DNA of 64,000 bases from Neoroseomonas oryzicola. GTDB lineage: Bacteria; Pseudomonadota; Alphaproteobacteria; Acetobacterales; Acetobacteraceae. The notes beneath the pieces were generated by a model. The model was not told the origin of the DNA, did no database searches, and saw only the letters and a list, made by a program, of their open reading frames with translations. Where the stretch lies: NCBI RefSeq assembly GCF_012163135.1, contig NZ_JAAVUP010000005.1, positions 111,225 to 175,224 on the forward strand, given 5' to 3'. This document shows, piece after piece, positions 54,058 to 63,998 of this stretch (its first letter is position 1; every line of letters begins with the position of its first letter). A program made the position numbers and the translations under genes.

Positions 54058-55239
54058 ATGCCCGTGCACAACCGCATCGCCGACTTCCACGCCGAGATGA
54101 CCGCCTGGCGGCGGGACTTCCACGAGCATCCGGAACTCGCCTTCGAGGAGGTCCGCACCTCCAGCGTCGTCGCCGACAAGCTGCGCGAATTCGGCTGCGA
54201 TGAGGTCGTCACCGGCATCGCGAAGACCGGCGTGGTCGGCGTGATCCGCGGCAACAACGCTGCCTCGGGCCGCGCCATCGGACTGCGGGCCGACATGGAC
54301 GCGCTGCCGATCCTCGAGGAGACGGGCGCCCCCTATGCCTCGAAGACGCCGGGCAAGATGCACGCCTGCGGCCATGACGGGCACACCACCATGCTGCTGG
54401 GTGCCGCAAAGTACCTGGCGGAGACGCGCAACTTCGACGGCACCGTCTACGTCATCTTCCAGCCTGCCGAGGAGAATTTCGGCGGCGGCGAGGTGATGGT
54501 GAAGGAAGGGCTGTTCGAGCGCTTCCCCATGGAACGCGTATTCGGCCTGCACAACTGGCCCTCCATCCCCGCCGGCATCTTCGCCTGGCGCGAGGGCCCG
54601 GTCATGGCCGCGGTCGCGAACCTCGAGGTGACGATCACCGGCAAGGGCGCCCATGGCGCCATGCCGCACAACGGCAACGACCCGATCGTCATCGCCGCCG
54701 CCATGGTGCAGGCGCTGCAATCCATCGTCGCCCGCAACGTCGAGCCGGTGGACGCCGGCGTCATCACCATCGCCCACATCAATGGCGGCCACACCTACAA
54801 CGTGATCCCCGAGACGGTGACGATGCTCGGCACCGCGCGCTGGTTCGCCCCCGAGATCGGCGACCTGCTCGAGAAGCGCTTCCTCGAGACCGTCGCCGGC
54901 ATCGCCGCCGCCTTCGGCGCCCAGGCCGAGGCGAAGTTCATCCGCCTCTACCCAGCGACGATCAACGAGGTCGAAAGCGTCCACATCGCCGCCGACGCCG
55001 CCCGCGCCGTGCAGGGAGAGGCGCGCGTCCTGCCCATGCCGAAGCCGACCATGGGGGGCGAGGATTTCTCCTTCATGCTCAACGCCAAGGACGGCGCCTA
55101 CCTGATGCTGGGCGGCGGGCGCGGTGAGCAGGATGCGAGCCTCCATCACCCGAAATACGACTTCAACGACGAGATCCTGCCGGTCGGCGCCTCCTGGTGG
55201 GCGTCGCTCGCGGAGCGACTGCTGCCCCGCAAGGGCTGA
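54058..55239 (+). CDS. M20 family amidohydrolase (hippurate hydrolase/aminoacylase-like)
   Basis: A 393-residue cytoplasmic metallohydrolase. Metal ligands: Cys and His in KMHACGHDGHTTM, Glu pair in QPAEENFGGGEVM, His in LHNWPSIPAG, and the last His in LHHPKYDFND. The start RRDFHEHPELAFEE is typical. It removes acyl groups from amino acids or similar amides; substrate unknown. It lies 20 bp after the SDR-like gene. Confidence 0.93.
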   Translation: MPVHNRIADFHAEMTAWRRDFHEHPELAFEEVRTSSVVADKLREFGCDEVVTGIAKTGVVGVIRGNNAASGRAIGLRADMDALPILEETGAPYASKTPGKMHACGHDGHTTMLLGAAKYLAETRNFDGTVYVIFQPAEENFGGGEVMVKEGLFERFPMERVFGLHNWPSIPAGIFAWREGPVMAAVANLEVTITGKGAHGAMPHNGNDPIVIAAAMVQALQSIVARNVEPVDAGVITIAHINGGHTYNVIPETVTMLGTARWFAPEIGDLLEKRFLETVAGIAAAFGAQAEAKFIRLYPATINEVESVHIAADAARAVQGEARVLPMPKPTMGGEDFSFMLNAKDGAYLMLGGGRGEQDASLHHPKYDFNDEILPVGASWWASLAERLLPRKG

Positions 55240-55255
55240 GCTGCCGTTGGAGACT

Positions 55256-55314
55256 GCGCCGGCCCGCACGCCCACATCCATGCCGCGGCATGGTTGACCA
55301 GTGCGGGCCGGCGC
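55256..55314. repeat. Nested inverted repeats after the M20 gene
   Basis: An outer perfect 14-bp arm pair (GCGCCGGCCCGCAC at 55256, GTGCGGGCCGGCGC at 55301) encloses a perfect 16-bp palindrome CCATGCCGCGGCATGG (55278-55293). No T-tract follows. Could be a strong mRNA 3' structure or a DNA-binding site. Confidence 0.55.
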
Positions 55315-55447
55315 CACGCAGGACGAATGGCTGCCAAGGGCCGCGCCGTTCGCACGATGACTTTCTCTTGAAGCGCATTAGCCAGTTGGAAACGGCTCGG
55401 GCGGAATATGGAGAGGTCCTGACGATCTCTCCCCGGAGGCCCCCGAC

Positions 55448-55933
55448 ATGGCCCAAAAGCGCCCGACGATCGACACCTGGCCGCTCCTCCCGCGGCGCCT
55501 GGCCGAAGGCGCGACGCGCGCCCCGGATGAACCCGCGCGGGCGGCGGTCACCGCGGCCGTTGCGCTCGCCGCCGTGCTCCTGGTGCTGCGCGCCCTGCCC
55601 GACCTTGCCCTGGCGCGCGAATTCGCGACCCTTGTCGCCAACATCGGCTTCAAGGGCAGTTTCGCGGTCACGGTTGCCCTGATGGTGATGCTGTTCAGCG
55701 GCGCGCTGATCAGTCCGATGCCCCTGCATCCGGAGTTGCGCCGGACGGCCCTCGCCGCCTTCGACCATGGCGTGCATCTCGGGCTGGTGCTGACCGTCAC
55801 GGGACTGCTCGCGGTCATCGTGCTGCATGGCGGCGTCAGCCGCCTGGCGGTGGGCTTCACCTTCCAGGCCGTGATGCTGATGGGGTGCTATCGCGCGCGG
55901 GGCTGGTTCGCCCGCCGGACCGAGGCCTCCTGA
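55448..55933 (+). CDS. Hypothetical membrane protein
   Basis: A 161-residue protein with about four membrane helices (VTAAVALAAVLLVLRALPDL, FAVTVALMVMLFSGALI, LGLVLTVTGLLAVIVLHG, and a last weaker one LAVGFTFQAVMLMGCY). N-terminal 30 residues are soluble. No family recognised. It is flanked upstream by the nested inverted repeats and downstream by a terminator. Confidence 0.7.
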   Translation: MAQKRPTIDTWPLLPRRLAEGATRAPDEPARAAVTAAVALAAVLLVLRALPDLALAREFATLVANIGFKGSFAVTVALMVMLFSGALISPMPLHPELRRTALAAFDHGVHLGLVLTVTGLLAVIVLHGGVSRLAVGFTFQAVMLMGCYRARGWFARRTEAS

Positions 55934-55969
55934 CCGGGGAATCCCTTCCCCCTGAGCTTGCCCACACAG

Positions 55970-56019
55970 GATCGGCTGCTCCGCGAACCTTGCGCCGGAG
56001 CAGCCGATCGCTATTTCTT
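55970..56019 (+). terminator. Strong rho-independent terminator
   Basis: A perfect 14-bp stem GATCGGCTGCTCCG / CGGAGCAGCCGATC with a 12-nt loop (55970-56009), followed by GCTATTTCTTT. It ends the membrane-protein transcript. Confidence 0.8.
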
Positions 56020-56087
56020 TCAAGCACTTGCGCCGCGGCAGCGAAGCGCTTCTCTCCAGGGTCCGACGACACCGAAGGACCCGCGCC

Positions 56088-56588
56088 ATGCCCCATGACG
56101 GCCACGACCACCCCTCCATCCCCGCGGATGGCTGGAAGACCACCGGCGTCCGCGTCATCCCGGGCAACAGCCTCGACGCGAATACCGCCCAGACGCCGGG
56201 CATGAACCGCGCCGCTGCAATCAATGCGGCGCGCGTCGGCGCACAGAAGATCTGGGCGGGCACCGTCCACATCCACCCCGACGCCAAGACCGGCGCGCAT
56301 CACCACGGCCACCTGGAAAGCGTGATCTACGTGGTGAAGGGCAAGGCGCGGATGCGCTGGGGCGAGAAGCTCGAATTCACCGCCGAGGCCGGGCCGGGCG
56401 ACTTCATCTACGTCCCGCCCTACGTGCCGCACCAGGAGATCAACGCCTCGCCCGACGAAACGCTGGAATGCGTCCTCGTGCGCTCCGACAACGAGGCGGT
56501 CGCGATCAACATCGACATCGAGCCGGTGGAGAAGCCGGAGACGGTGCTCTGGGTCGATCCGATCCACCGGGCGCCCGAAGGGCATTGA
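56088..56588 (+). CDS. Cupin-domain protein
   Basis: A 166-residue single cupin. Metal-binding motif 1 is HIHPDAKTGAHHHGHLESVI in part (HHHGHLE), motif 2 is PGDFIYVPPYVPHQE. It is rich in His at the N-terminus (MPHDGHDHPSIP). Could be an isomerase, dioxygenase or sensor; not assignable. Confidence 0.85.
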   Translation: MPHDGHDHPSIPADGWKTTGVRVIPGNSLDANTAQTPGMNRAAAINAARVGAQKIWAGTVHIHPDAKTGAHHHGHLESVIYVVKGKARMRWGEKLEFTAEAGPGDFIYVPPYVPHQEINASPDETLECVLVRSDNEAVAINIDIEPVEKPETVLWVDPIHRAPEGH

Positions 56589-56593
56589 AGGCC

Positions 56594-56640
56594 GGGGGAG
56601 GAGAACCTCCCCCAGACCCCCTCCCTTCTTTGTCTTTTGG
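56594..56640 (+). terminator. Rho-independent-like terminator after the cupin gene
   Basis: Perfect 8-bp stem GGGGGAGG / CCTCCCCC with an AGAA loop (56594-56613), followed by a pyrimidine-rich stretch ending CTTCTTTGTCTTTT. Confidence 0.65.
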
Positions 56641-56715
56641 CAGGGCGGGCTCCATTGCGCGATGCAGGTGCCGGGGGAAGACTGGCGGCCGGAAACCAGA
56701 TCCGGGAACCCCATC

Positions 56716-58218
56716 ATGCGTCGCCTCGCCGCCCTGCTGATGATGTCCTGCCTCGCCCTGCCCGCCTCGGCGCAGCATTTGCGCATCGGCATCAGTTCCG
56801 ACCCCGATGTGCTCGACCCGACATTGTCGCGCACCGTCACCGGCCGGCAGGTCTTCGCCGCCATGTGCGACAAGCTGGTGGACATCAACGAACGGCTCGA
56901 GATCGTGCCCCAGCTCGCCACCGCCTGGCGCTGGGCGGATGACGGCAAGGCGCTGGTCTTCACCCTGCGCGAGGGCGTCCGCTTCCATGACGGCGAGCCC
57001 CTGACCGGCGAGGCCGCCGCCACCGGCCTGCGCCGCCACATCGAGACCCCCGGCTCCACCCGCAAGGCCGAGATGGGCCCGGTCACCGAGGTCGTCGCGA
57101 CCGGCCCGCTCGAGGTCACGCTGCGCCTGTCGGAGCCCTTCGCGCCGCTGCTGGCCGCGCTGGCCGACCGCGCGGGCATGCTGGTCTCGCCCCGCCAGGC
57201 GCGCGTGACCGGCGCGGACTTCCAGCGCGAGCCCGCCTGCGCCGGCCCCTTCCGCCTGACCCGCCGCGTCGCCCAGGACCGCATCGAGCTCGAGCGCTTC
57301 GACGGCTACTGGGACCGCGCCAACGTCCATGCCGAGCGCATCACCTACCGCCCCATACCGGATTCCACCGTGCGGCTGGCGAATCTCCGCGCCGGCGCGC
57401 TCGACGTGATCGAACGGATCAGCCCCTCCGACGTCGACGAGGTCCGCCGCGACCAGCGCGTGCGGCTGGTGCAGGGCCCCTCGCTCGCGACCTTCTACAT
57501 CGCGATCAACGTCGCGAACGGGGCGCGGTCGCAGACGCCGCTCGGCCAGGATCCGCGCGTGCGGGAGGCGCTGGAACGCGCCATCGACCGCCAGGCGCTG
57601 GTCAACGTGGCCTTCGAGGGCCTCTGGGTTCCCGCCAACCAGGCGGTGCCGCCGGACCACCCCTTCTATGCGCGCTCGGTCCCGCTGCCGCCACGCGACG
57701 TCGCGCGTGCCCGTGCCTTGCTGCGCGAGGCGGGGCACCAGCGGGTGCGGATCAAGCTCTCGGTGCCCAACACCACCGACTACCTGCAGGCCTCCGAGGT
57801 GATCCAGGCCATGGCCGCCGAGGCCGGCATCGACATCGAGATCCAGGTCATCGAGACGGCGACCCTGCTCAACCAATGGACCGCCGGCGACTTCGAAGCG
57901 CTGATGATCCAGTGGTCCGGGCGCGTCGACCTCGACGGCAACCTCTATGCCTTCTACGCCTGCGGGGTGCCGCTGAACGGCGGTCGCTACTGCAACCGGG
58001 ACGTCGATGCCGAGCTGACCGAGGCGCGGCGCAGCGTCGATCCCGCGGCGCGTGCCGCGGCCTACGACCGGGCGGCGCGCATCTACCTGGCCGATCGGCC
58101 CTACATCAATCTGTGGCAGCCCCTGACGCTGCATGGCGCCGGGGCCTCGATCCAGGGCTTGCGCGCGGTGCCGGACGGTATCATCCGTGTGCAGGGCCTC
58201 AGCGGCGCCAGGGGATGA
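56716..58218 (+). CDS. ABC transporter substrate-binding protein, peptide type (SBP family 5)
   Basis: A 500-residue receptor with signal peptide MRRLAALLMMSCLALPASA. Features: ISSDPDVLDPTLSRTVTGRQ, LREGVRFHDGEPLTGEAA, GTGPFRLTR-like AGPFRLTRRVAQDRIE and ALERAIDRQALVNVAFEG. No cognate permease or ATPase genes are adjacent, so it may serve another importer. ATG 56716 is chosen over 56662 because the signal peptide starts there. Confidence 0.92.
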   Translation: MRRLAALLMMSCLALPASAQHLRIGISSDPDVLDPTLSRTVTGRQVFAAMCDKLVDINERLEIVPQLATAWRWADDGKALVFTLREGVRFHDGEPLTGEAAATGLRRHIETPGSTRKAEMGPVTEVVATGPLEVTLRLSEPFAPLLAALADRAGMLVSPRQARVTGADFQREPACAGPFRLTRRVAQDRIELERFDGYWDRANVHAERITYRPIPDSTVRLANLRAGALDVIERISPSDVDEVRRDQRVRLVQGPSLATFYIAINVANGARSQTPLGQDPRVREALERAIDRQALVNVAFEGLWVPANQAVPPDHPFYARSVPLPPRDVARARALLREAGHQRVRIKLSVPNTTDYLQASEVIQAMAAEAGIDIEIQVIETATLLNQWTAGDFEALMIQWSGRVDLDGNLYAFYACGVPLNGGRYCNRDVDAELTEARRSVDPAARAAAYDRAARIYLADRPYINLWQPLTLHGAGASIQGLRAVPDGIIRVQGLSGARG

Positions 58219-58225
58219 AACGGAC

Positions 58226-59209
58226 ATGACGGAAACGATGCGTGCGGCTGTCGTCACGGCGGAAGGCGTTCGGGTGCAGGAGATGCCCCGCCCGAGCCCC
58301 GGGCCGGAAGAAGTGCTGGTCCGCGTCCGCGCTGCGACGCTGAACCGCGCCGATCTTGGCGTCGCCGCCGGTGGCGCGCATGGCGCGATGGGCGGGCCAG
58401 GGACGATCCTCGGCCTCGACTTCGCGGGCGAGGTCGAGGCCATCGGCAGCGCGGTGACGGGCGTGAAGGTCGGGGACCGCGTCACCGCGTCCGGGTCGGG
58501 CGGCTATGCCGAATACGCCGTCGCCGACATCGGCCGCGTCCAGAAGGTGCCGGACCGCAACCTGTCGTGGGAAGAAGCGGCGACGCTGCCGGTCGCGCTC
58601 GCCACCATGCACGACGCGATCGTCATGAACGGCCGCCTCGCCAAGGGGGAGAGCGTGATGATCCTCGGCGCCTCCTCCGGCGTCGGTATCATGGGGATGC
58701 AGATCGCGAAGTTCATGGGCGCCTCGCTGGTGGTCGGCACCTCGACCGACCATGACCGGCGGGCGCGGCTGAAGGAATTCGGCGCCGACGTCGCGGTGAA
58801 TACCCGCGATGCCGACTGGGTGGACCAGGTGCTGGCCGCGACCGGCGGCAAGGGCGTGAACCTGGTGATCGACCAGATCAGCGCCGCGACCATCAATGCG
58901 GCGATGCGCTGCACGGCGATCCTGGGCCGCATCGTCAATGTCGGGCGGCTCGGCGGCATGAAGGGTGAATTCGACTTCGACACCCATGCGACGCGCCGCA
59001 TCTCCTACATCGGCGTCACGCACCGCACGCGCTCGCGCGACGAGATCCGCGCCGAATACGCCGCGATGCGCCGCGACCTGTGGCAGGCGGTGGAGGAAGG
59101 CCGCTTCACCATCCCGATCGACCGCGTCTTCCCGCTCGACCTGGTCGTCGAGGCGCTCGGCCACATGAAGGCCAACAAGCACTTTGGCAAGATCGCCCTG
59201 TCGGTCTGA
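58226..59209 (+). CDS. Zinc-type/quinone oxidoreductase of the MDR family
   Basis: A 327-residue NADPH-dependent reductase. ILGLDFAGEVEAIGSAVTGV and VGDRVTASGSGGYAEYAV mark the catalytic half; the cofactor loop is VMILGASSGVGIMGMQIAKF. No zinc-binding Cys cluster is seen, which favours the quinone-oxidoreductase branch. It lies 7 bp after the receptor gene and 12 bp before the amidohydrolase gene, so probably one operon. Confidence 0.87.
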   Translation: MTETMRAAVVTAEGVRVQEMPRPSPGPEEVLVRVRAATLNRADLGVAAGGAHGAMGGPGTILGLDFAGEVEAIGSAVTGVKVGDRVTASGSGGYAEYAVADIGRVQKVPDRNLSWEEAATLPVALATMHDAIVMNGRLAKGESVMILGASSGVGIMGMQIAKFMGASLVVGTSTDHDRRARLKEFGADVAVNTRDADWVDQVLAATGGKGVNLVIDQISAATINAAMRCTAILGRIVNVGRLGGMKGEFDFDTHATRRISYIGVTHRTRSRDEIRAEYAAMRRDLWQAVEEGRFTIPIDRVFPLDLVVEALGHMKANKHFGKIALSV

Positions 59210-59221
59210 GGGAGCCGCGCC

Positions 59222-60928
59222 ATGCATGACCTCGTCATCCGCGGCGGCACCGTCGTCGACGGCACCGGCGCGCCGGCCTTCGAGGCCGATGTCGCCATCG
59301 ACGGCGCGCGCATCGCCGCGGTGGGCAAGGTCGCTGCGCGCGGCAAGGAGGAGATCGACGCCAAGGGCCTGCTCGTCACGCCCGGCTTCGTCGACATCCA
59401 CACGCATTACGACGCGCAGGCCTCGTGGTCCGAGCGGCTGGTCTCATCCTCCATCAACGGCGTCACCACCGCGCTGATCGGCAATTGCGGCGTCGGCTTC
59501 GCGCCCTGCCGCCCCGAGCGGCGCGACATGCTGGTGAAGCTGATGGAGGGCGTGGAGGACCTGCCCGAGGTCGTCCTCACCGAGGGCCTGCCCTGGACCT
59601 GGGAATCCTTCCCCGACTACCTGAACTTCCTCGGCGGGCGGCGCTACGACACCGACATCGCGGCGATGGTCACCCACGCGCCGCTCCGTGTGCACGTCAT
59701 GGGCGAGCGCGCCGAGGCCCATGCCGAGGCGACACCCGAGGAGATCGCCGAGATGGCGCGCCTCGCCGCGGAGGGCCTGGCCGCGGGCGCGGTCGGCATC
59801 TCGACTTCGCGCGCACTGGCGCACCGCACGCTGGACGGGCGGCACATCCCGACGCTCGGCGCGCCGGAGCCGGAACTGGAAGCGCTCGCCCGCGCCCTGC
59901 GGGACCATGGCCATGGCTGGCTGCAGGTCATCTCCGACTTCGACGACCCGGCCGAGGAGGAATTCGCCCGCCTGCGCCGCGTCGCCGCGGTGGCGGGGCG
60001 TCCCCTCACCTTCTCCCTGCTGCAGCGCGAATCCAAGCCGACCTTCTGGCGTTGGCTGCTCGACCGCGTGGAGGAAGCCAACGCCGCCGGCGTGCAGATG
60101 TTCGGCCAGGTGATGGGCCGCCCGGTCGGGCTGATGTTCGGCTTCGAGCTCTCGCAGCATCCCTTCCTGACGCGCCCCTCCTACCGTGAGGTCGCGCATC
60201 TCCCGCTGCCCGAGCGCATCGCCGCCCTGCGCGACCCGGCCCGACGCGCGCGCATCCTCGCCGAGCCCACCGACGATGCCGGGCTCAAGGTGCGTTTGAA
60301 CAACTGGGACAAGATCTTCCCGCTTGGCGACCCGCCGGACTACGAGCCGCCGCCCGAGCGCTCCGTCGCCGCCATGGCCGCCGTGCGCGGCATGACGCCC
60401 GAAGCGCTTTGCTACGACCTGATGCTGGAACGCGACGGCCGCGCCATCTTGAACCGGCCGCTGCTGAACTACGCCGATGGAGACCTCGATGCGATCCGCC
60501 AGATGATGACCCATCCGCACACGCTGATGGGCCTCGGGGATGGCGGGGCGCATGTCGGCTACATCTGCGACGCCTCCTGCATGACGCACATGCTGGTGCA
60601 CTGGGCGCGCGACCGGAAGCGCGGCGCGCGCCTGCCGGTCGAACAGGCCGTGAAGCGCATCAGCCACGACAACGCGGCGGCGATGGGCCTCGTGGACCGC
60701 GGCGTGATCGCGGCCGGGCGCAAGGCCGACGTCAACGTCATCGACTTCGCGCGGCTGCAGCTGCGCGCGCCGCGGATGCACTACGACCTGCCGGCCGGCG
60801 GCAAGCGCCTGGTGCAGACGGCCGATGGCTATGTCGCGACCGTGCTGTCGGGTGCCATCACCTATCGCGAGGGCGAGGCGACCGGGGCGCTGCCCGGGCG
60901 CCTCGTGCGCGGGGCGCGGTCGGCCTAG
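59222..60928 (+). CDS. D-aminoacylase-like amidohydrolase
   Basis: A 568-residue amidohydrolase-superfamily protein. Metal site: [14 protein letters not shown] near residue 57; [13 protein letters not shown], then [15 protein letters not shown] and [16 protein letters not shown] with the catalytic Asp. It matches N-acyl-D-amino-acid deacylases in plan, but the superfamily is broad. Its end overlaps the convergent alpha/beta-hydrolase gene by 4 bp. Confidence 0.88.
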   Translation: MHDLVIRGGTVVDGTGAPAFEADVAIDGARIAAVGKVAARGKEEIDAKGLLVTPGFVDIHTHYDAQASWSERLVSSSINGVTTALIGNCGVGFAPCRPERRDMLVKLMEGVEDLPEVVLTEGLPWTWESFPDYLNFLGGRRYDTDIAAMVTHAPLRVHVMGERAEAHAEATPEEIAEMARLAAEGLAAGAVGISTSRALAHRTLDGRHIPTLGAPEPELEALARALRDHGHGWLQVISDFDDPAEEEFARLRRVAAVAGRPLTFSLLQRESKPTFWRWLLDRVEEANAAGVQMFGQVMGRPVGLMFGFELSQHPFLTRPSYREVAHLPLPERIAALRDPARRARILAEPTDDAGLKVRLNNWDKIFPLGDPPDYEPPPERSVAAMAAVRGMTPEALCYDLMLERDGRAILNRPLLNYADGDLDAIRQMMTHPHTLMGLGDGGAHVGYICDASCMTHMLVHWARDRKRGARLPVEQAVKRISHDNAAAMGLVDRGVIAAGRKADVNVIDFARLQLRAPRMHYDLPAGGKRLVQTADGYVATVLSGAITYREGEATGALPGRLVRGARSA

Positions 60929-61764
60929 GCGCCGACCTCGGCGAAGAAGGCGTCGACGATCGCGTTGAACTCCGCCGCGCGTTCGAATTGCGCGGAATGG
61001 CCGGCCTTCGGGATCGGCACGACCTTGGCGCCGGGGATCACCGGCGCCATCGCCGCGGCAGCGAAGGGCGGCAGGACGATGTCCTCCTCCGGCGGCACGA
61101 ACAGGACGGGGCATTTCGCCGCGGCGAGGCTCTCGGGCGGTCGGCTCCGCAGGGCATCGAGCCTGGCGCGCACCGCCTCCCTGTCGAAGCCCTGGGTCAG
61201 GCCGTAGACGTGGTTGTAGAGCTGGCTCAGCGCCGGCTGCTCCTCGGCCATCCGCGCGCCGTAGGAGGGGAGGATGTTGCGCTTCAGCAGCGCCACGCGC
61301 GCCGCCGCGCTCTCCTGCTTCCAGGGTTCGAGGCGCGAGCGTTCCGGCTCGCGCATCTGCCGCGCGTCGAGCGAGCCGGTGGTCGAGCCCAGCACCAGCG
61401 CCTTCACCCGGCCGGGCCGCATCAGGGCGTATTCGACCCCGGTCCAGCCGCCCATGGACTGGCAGACGATGCGCAGGTCATCGGCGATGCCGAGCTCATC
61501 GACCAGCGCCGCGAGGTCGGCCGCATAGGCCGCCGGGTCCGGGCCCTCGGCCGGCGCCGTCGAGGGGAAGAAGCCGCGATGGGAGAAGGCGACGCAGGTG
61601 TAGCGCGTCGCGAAATGCGCCACCTGCTGCCACCAGGACATCAGGTTCCCCCCGAGGCCATGGGCGAAGACGATGGCCGGCCCCTCCCCGGTCACCTCGT
61701 AGCGGATTCGGGCATCGGGGCGCTCGATCCAGCCGGCGCGGCGGGGCGGGGCGGTGAAGGTCAT
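60925..61764 (-). CDS. Alpha/beta-hydrolase
   Basis: A 279-residue hydrolase with oxyanion strand IVFAHGLGGNLMSWWQQ, nucleophile elbow in VCQSMGGWTGVEYAL (Ser in QSMGG), and the catalytic His in PKAGHSAQFERA. Possible esterase or lactonase. Transcribed against its neighbours. Confidence 0.88.
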   Translation of the reverse strand: MTFTAPPRRAGWIERPDARIRYEVTGEGPAIVFAHGLGGNLMSWWQQVAHFATRYTCVAFSHRGFFPSTAPAEGPDPAAYAADLAALVDELGIADDLRIVCQSMGGWTGVEYALMRPGRVKALVLGSTTGSLDARQMREPERSRLEPWKQESAAARVALLKRNILPSYGARMAEEQPALSQLYNHVYGLTQGFDREAVRARLDALRSRPPESLAAAKCPVLFVPPEEDIVLPPFAAAAMAPVIPGAKVVPIPKAGHSAQFERAAEFNAIVDAFFAEVGA

Positions 61765-61907
61765 CGGGGTTTCTCCAAGGGCCGCCCATCCTGCCGCAGC
61801 AGCCGCGCGCCCGACAGGGGCCGGACGCGGCGGTTCCGGTCTGGCGGGCGGGTGCCGGCGCGCCTAACTTGCGGCGCCTTGCCATCTCCAGGAGCCGCCA
61901 CATCGCC

Positions 61908-63545
61908 ATGGCCCCCACGCCCGACACCTTCGACTACGTCATCGTCGGCGCCGGCGCCGCCGGATCGATCCTCGCCGCGCGGCTGACCGAGGATCCGGGC
62001 GTCACGGTCTGCGTGCTGGAAGCCGGTCCGCCCGACCGCAATCCCTGGATCCATATCCCAGCGGGCTTCATCAAGACGCTGGTCGATCCCTCGGTCACCT
62101 GGCAGTTCAAGACTGCGCCGACCGAACGCACCGGCGGCCGCGCCATCTCGACCACGCAGGGACGCACGCTGGGCGGCTCCTCCTCGGTCAACGGCATGAT
62201 CTACAACCGCGGCCAGCCGGGGGACCTGAATTCCTGGGCGCAGCGCGGCAATCGCGGCTGGGGCTACGAGGACTGCCTGCCCTACTACATGCGCACCGAG
62301 AAGCGCATCGGCTTCGGGCGCGATGACCGGCGCGGCAAGGAAGGTTCCCTGCCCGTCACCGACATGGACTGGATCCATCCGCTGTCGGAAGCCTTCATCG
62401 AGGGCTGCGTCGAGGCCGGCCTGCCGCGCAACCCGGACTACAATTCGGGCGACCAGGCGGGCGTCGGCTACTTCCAGCGCGGCATCCAGAAGGGCTGGCG
62501 CGTCTCCGCCGCGCGGGCCTTCCTCAAGCCTGCCATGGCGCGCAAGGAACTCGAGGTCCGCACCAATGCGCGGGCCTGCGGCATCGTCTTCGAGGGCAAG
62601 CGCGCCGTCGGCGTGCGCTACCAGACGGAGCGCGGCGGCACGCCCATCGAGGTCCGCGCGCGGCGCGAGGTCATCATCTCCGCCGGCACGGCGAACACCG
62701 CACGTCTGCTGCAGGTCTCGGGCATCGGGCCGGCCTCGACGCTCGCGCGCATCGGCGTGCCGGTCTTCCACGAACTGCCGGTCGGCGAGAATTTCCGCGA
62801 CCACTACGCCTCGCGCATCGTCATGCGCGCCAAGCCTGGCGTCGAGACGCTCAACCAGCTCGCCAAGGGCTTCAAGCTGGCGCAGCAGGTGGCGCGGTGG
62901 GCGGCGGGCAAGCCCTCCATCCTCGCGACCGCCCCGTCGCATGTGCACATCTTCTGGAAGTCCTTCGAAGGCCTGGACGAACCCGACCTGCAGGGCGTCT
63001 TCACCCCCGGCTCCTACGCCGAGGGCAAGGTCTACGTGCTCGACGACTATCCGGGCTGCACGGCGGGCGCCTGGCAGCACCGCCCCGAGAGCACCGGCTG
63101 GGTGCGCGCCAAGAGCGCCGACGTCTTCGAGGACCCCGAGATCCAGCCGAACTACCTGAGCCACGAGATGGACCGCCGCGTGCACCTGGGCGGCATCCGG
63201 CTGATCCGGCGCCTGTTCGCCACGACGCCGATGCAGCGGCTGCTCGAGGCCGAGGTCCTGCCCGGCGTCAACACGCAGAGCGACGACGAGCTGCTCGACT
63301 TCGCCTATCGCAACGGCAGCACGACCTATCACCTGATCGGCACCTGCCGCATGGGCCCGGAGACGGACGTCACCTCGGTGGTGAACGACCGCCTGCAGGT
63401 CCATGGGCTCGAGGCGCTGCGCGTCATCGACGCCTCGGTCATGCCGAGCATGACCTCGTCGAACACCTACGCGACGACGATGATGATCGCCGAGAAGGGT
63501 GCCGACTTCATCCGCAACCGGCCGCCGCTGTCCGCGGCGGCGTGA
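61908..63545 (+). CDS. GMC family FAD-dependent oxidoreductase
   Basis: A 545-residue flavoenzyme oxidising alcohols (choline/glucose-methanol-choline family). FAD motif YVIVGAGAAGSILAARLTED near residue 10, then GGSSSVNGMIYNRGQPGDLN, ISAGTANTARLLQVSGIGP and the catalytic His in TYHLIGTCRMGPETDVTSVV. The start at 61908 follows AGGAG and begins the FAD fold; the upstream frame is unlikely. The substrate is unknown; no betaine genes are adjacent. Confidence 0.9.
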   Translation: MAPTPDTFDYVIVGAGAAGSILAARLTEDPGVTVCVLEAGPPDRNPWIHIPAGFIKTLVDPSVTWQFKTAPTERTGGRAISTTQGRTLGGSSSVNGMIYNRGQPGDLNSWAQRGNRGWGYEDCLPYYMRTEKRIGFGRDDRRGKEGSLPVTDMDWIHPLSEAFIEGCVEAGLPRNPDYNSGDQAGVGYFQRGIQKGWRVSAARAFLKPAMARKELEVRTNARACGIVFEGKRAVGVRYQTERGGTPIEVRARREVIISAGTANTARLLQVSGIGPASTLARIGVPVFHELPVGENFRDHYASRIVMRAKPGVETLNQLAKGFKLAQQVARWAAGKPSILATAPSHVHIFWKSFEGLDEPDLQGVFTPGSYAEGKVYVLDDYPGCTAGAWQHRPESTGWVRAKSADVFEDPEIQPNYLSHEMDRRVHLGGIRLIRRLFATTPMQRLLEAEVLPGVNTQSDDELLDFAYRNGSTTYHLIGTCRMGPETDVTSVVNDRLQVHGLEALRVIDASVMPSMTSSNTYATTMMIAEKGADFIRNRPPLSAAA

Positions 63546-63548
63546 GGG

Positions 63549-63998
63549 TCAGGCCGCCCGCTTGAGACTGAAGCGGGCCCAGACGTCGGTCAGCGCCGCG
63601 ACCAGGCGGTCCATGTCCGCGTCCGCGTGGACGGGCGAGGGCGTGATCCGCAGCCGCTCCGTCCCCCGCGGCACCGTCGGGTAGTTGATCGGCTGCACGT
63701 AGATGCCGTGCTCATCCAGCAGGATGTCGCTGATCGTCCGGCACAGCACCGGGTCGTAGACCATCACCGGCACGATGTGGCTCGGGTTCGGCAGGTGCGG
63801 CACGCCGATCGCATCCAGCCGCCGCCGCAGCGTCGCCGCGCGCTCGTGCAGGCCCTCGCGTTCCACCGTGCTGTCCCGCAGATGCCCGATCGCCGCCCGC
63901 GCGCCGGCGGCCACCGCCGGCGGCAGCGCCGTCGAGAAGATGAAGCCCGAGGCGAAGGACCGCACGAAGTCCACCATCGCCGACGAGCCCGCGATGTA
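63549..63998 (-). CDS. hemA: 5-aminolevulinate synthase (C-terminal part)
   Basis: About 149 residues read in from the right edge. YIAGSSAMVDFVRSFASGFI followed by FSTALPPAVAAGARAAI is the family signature, with HIVPVMVYDP and YPTVPRGTERLRITPSP later. This is the glycine/succinyl-CoA (C4) enzyme of heme synthesis, typical of alphaproteobacteria. The PLP Lys lies outside the window. Stop 63549 is 3 bp from the convergent GMC gene stop. Confidence 0.95.
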   Translation of the reverse strand, partial: YIAGSSAMVDFVRSFASGFIFSTALPPAVAAGARAAIGHLRDSTVEREGLHERAATLRRRLDAIGVPHLPNPSHIVPVMVYDPVLCRTISDILLDEHGIYVQPINYPTVPRGTERLRITPSPVHADADMDRLVAALTDVWARFSLKRAA

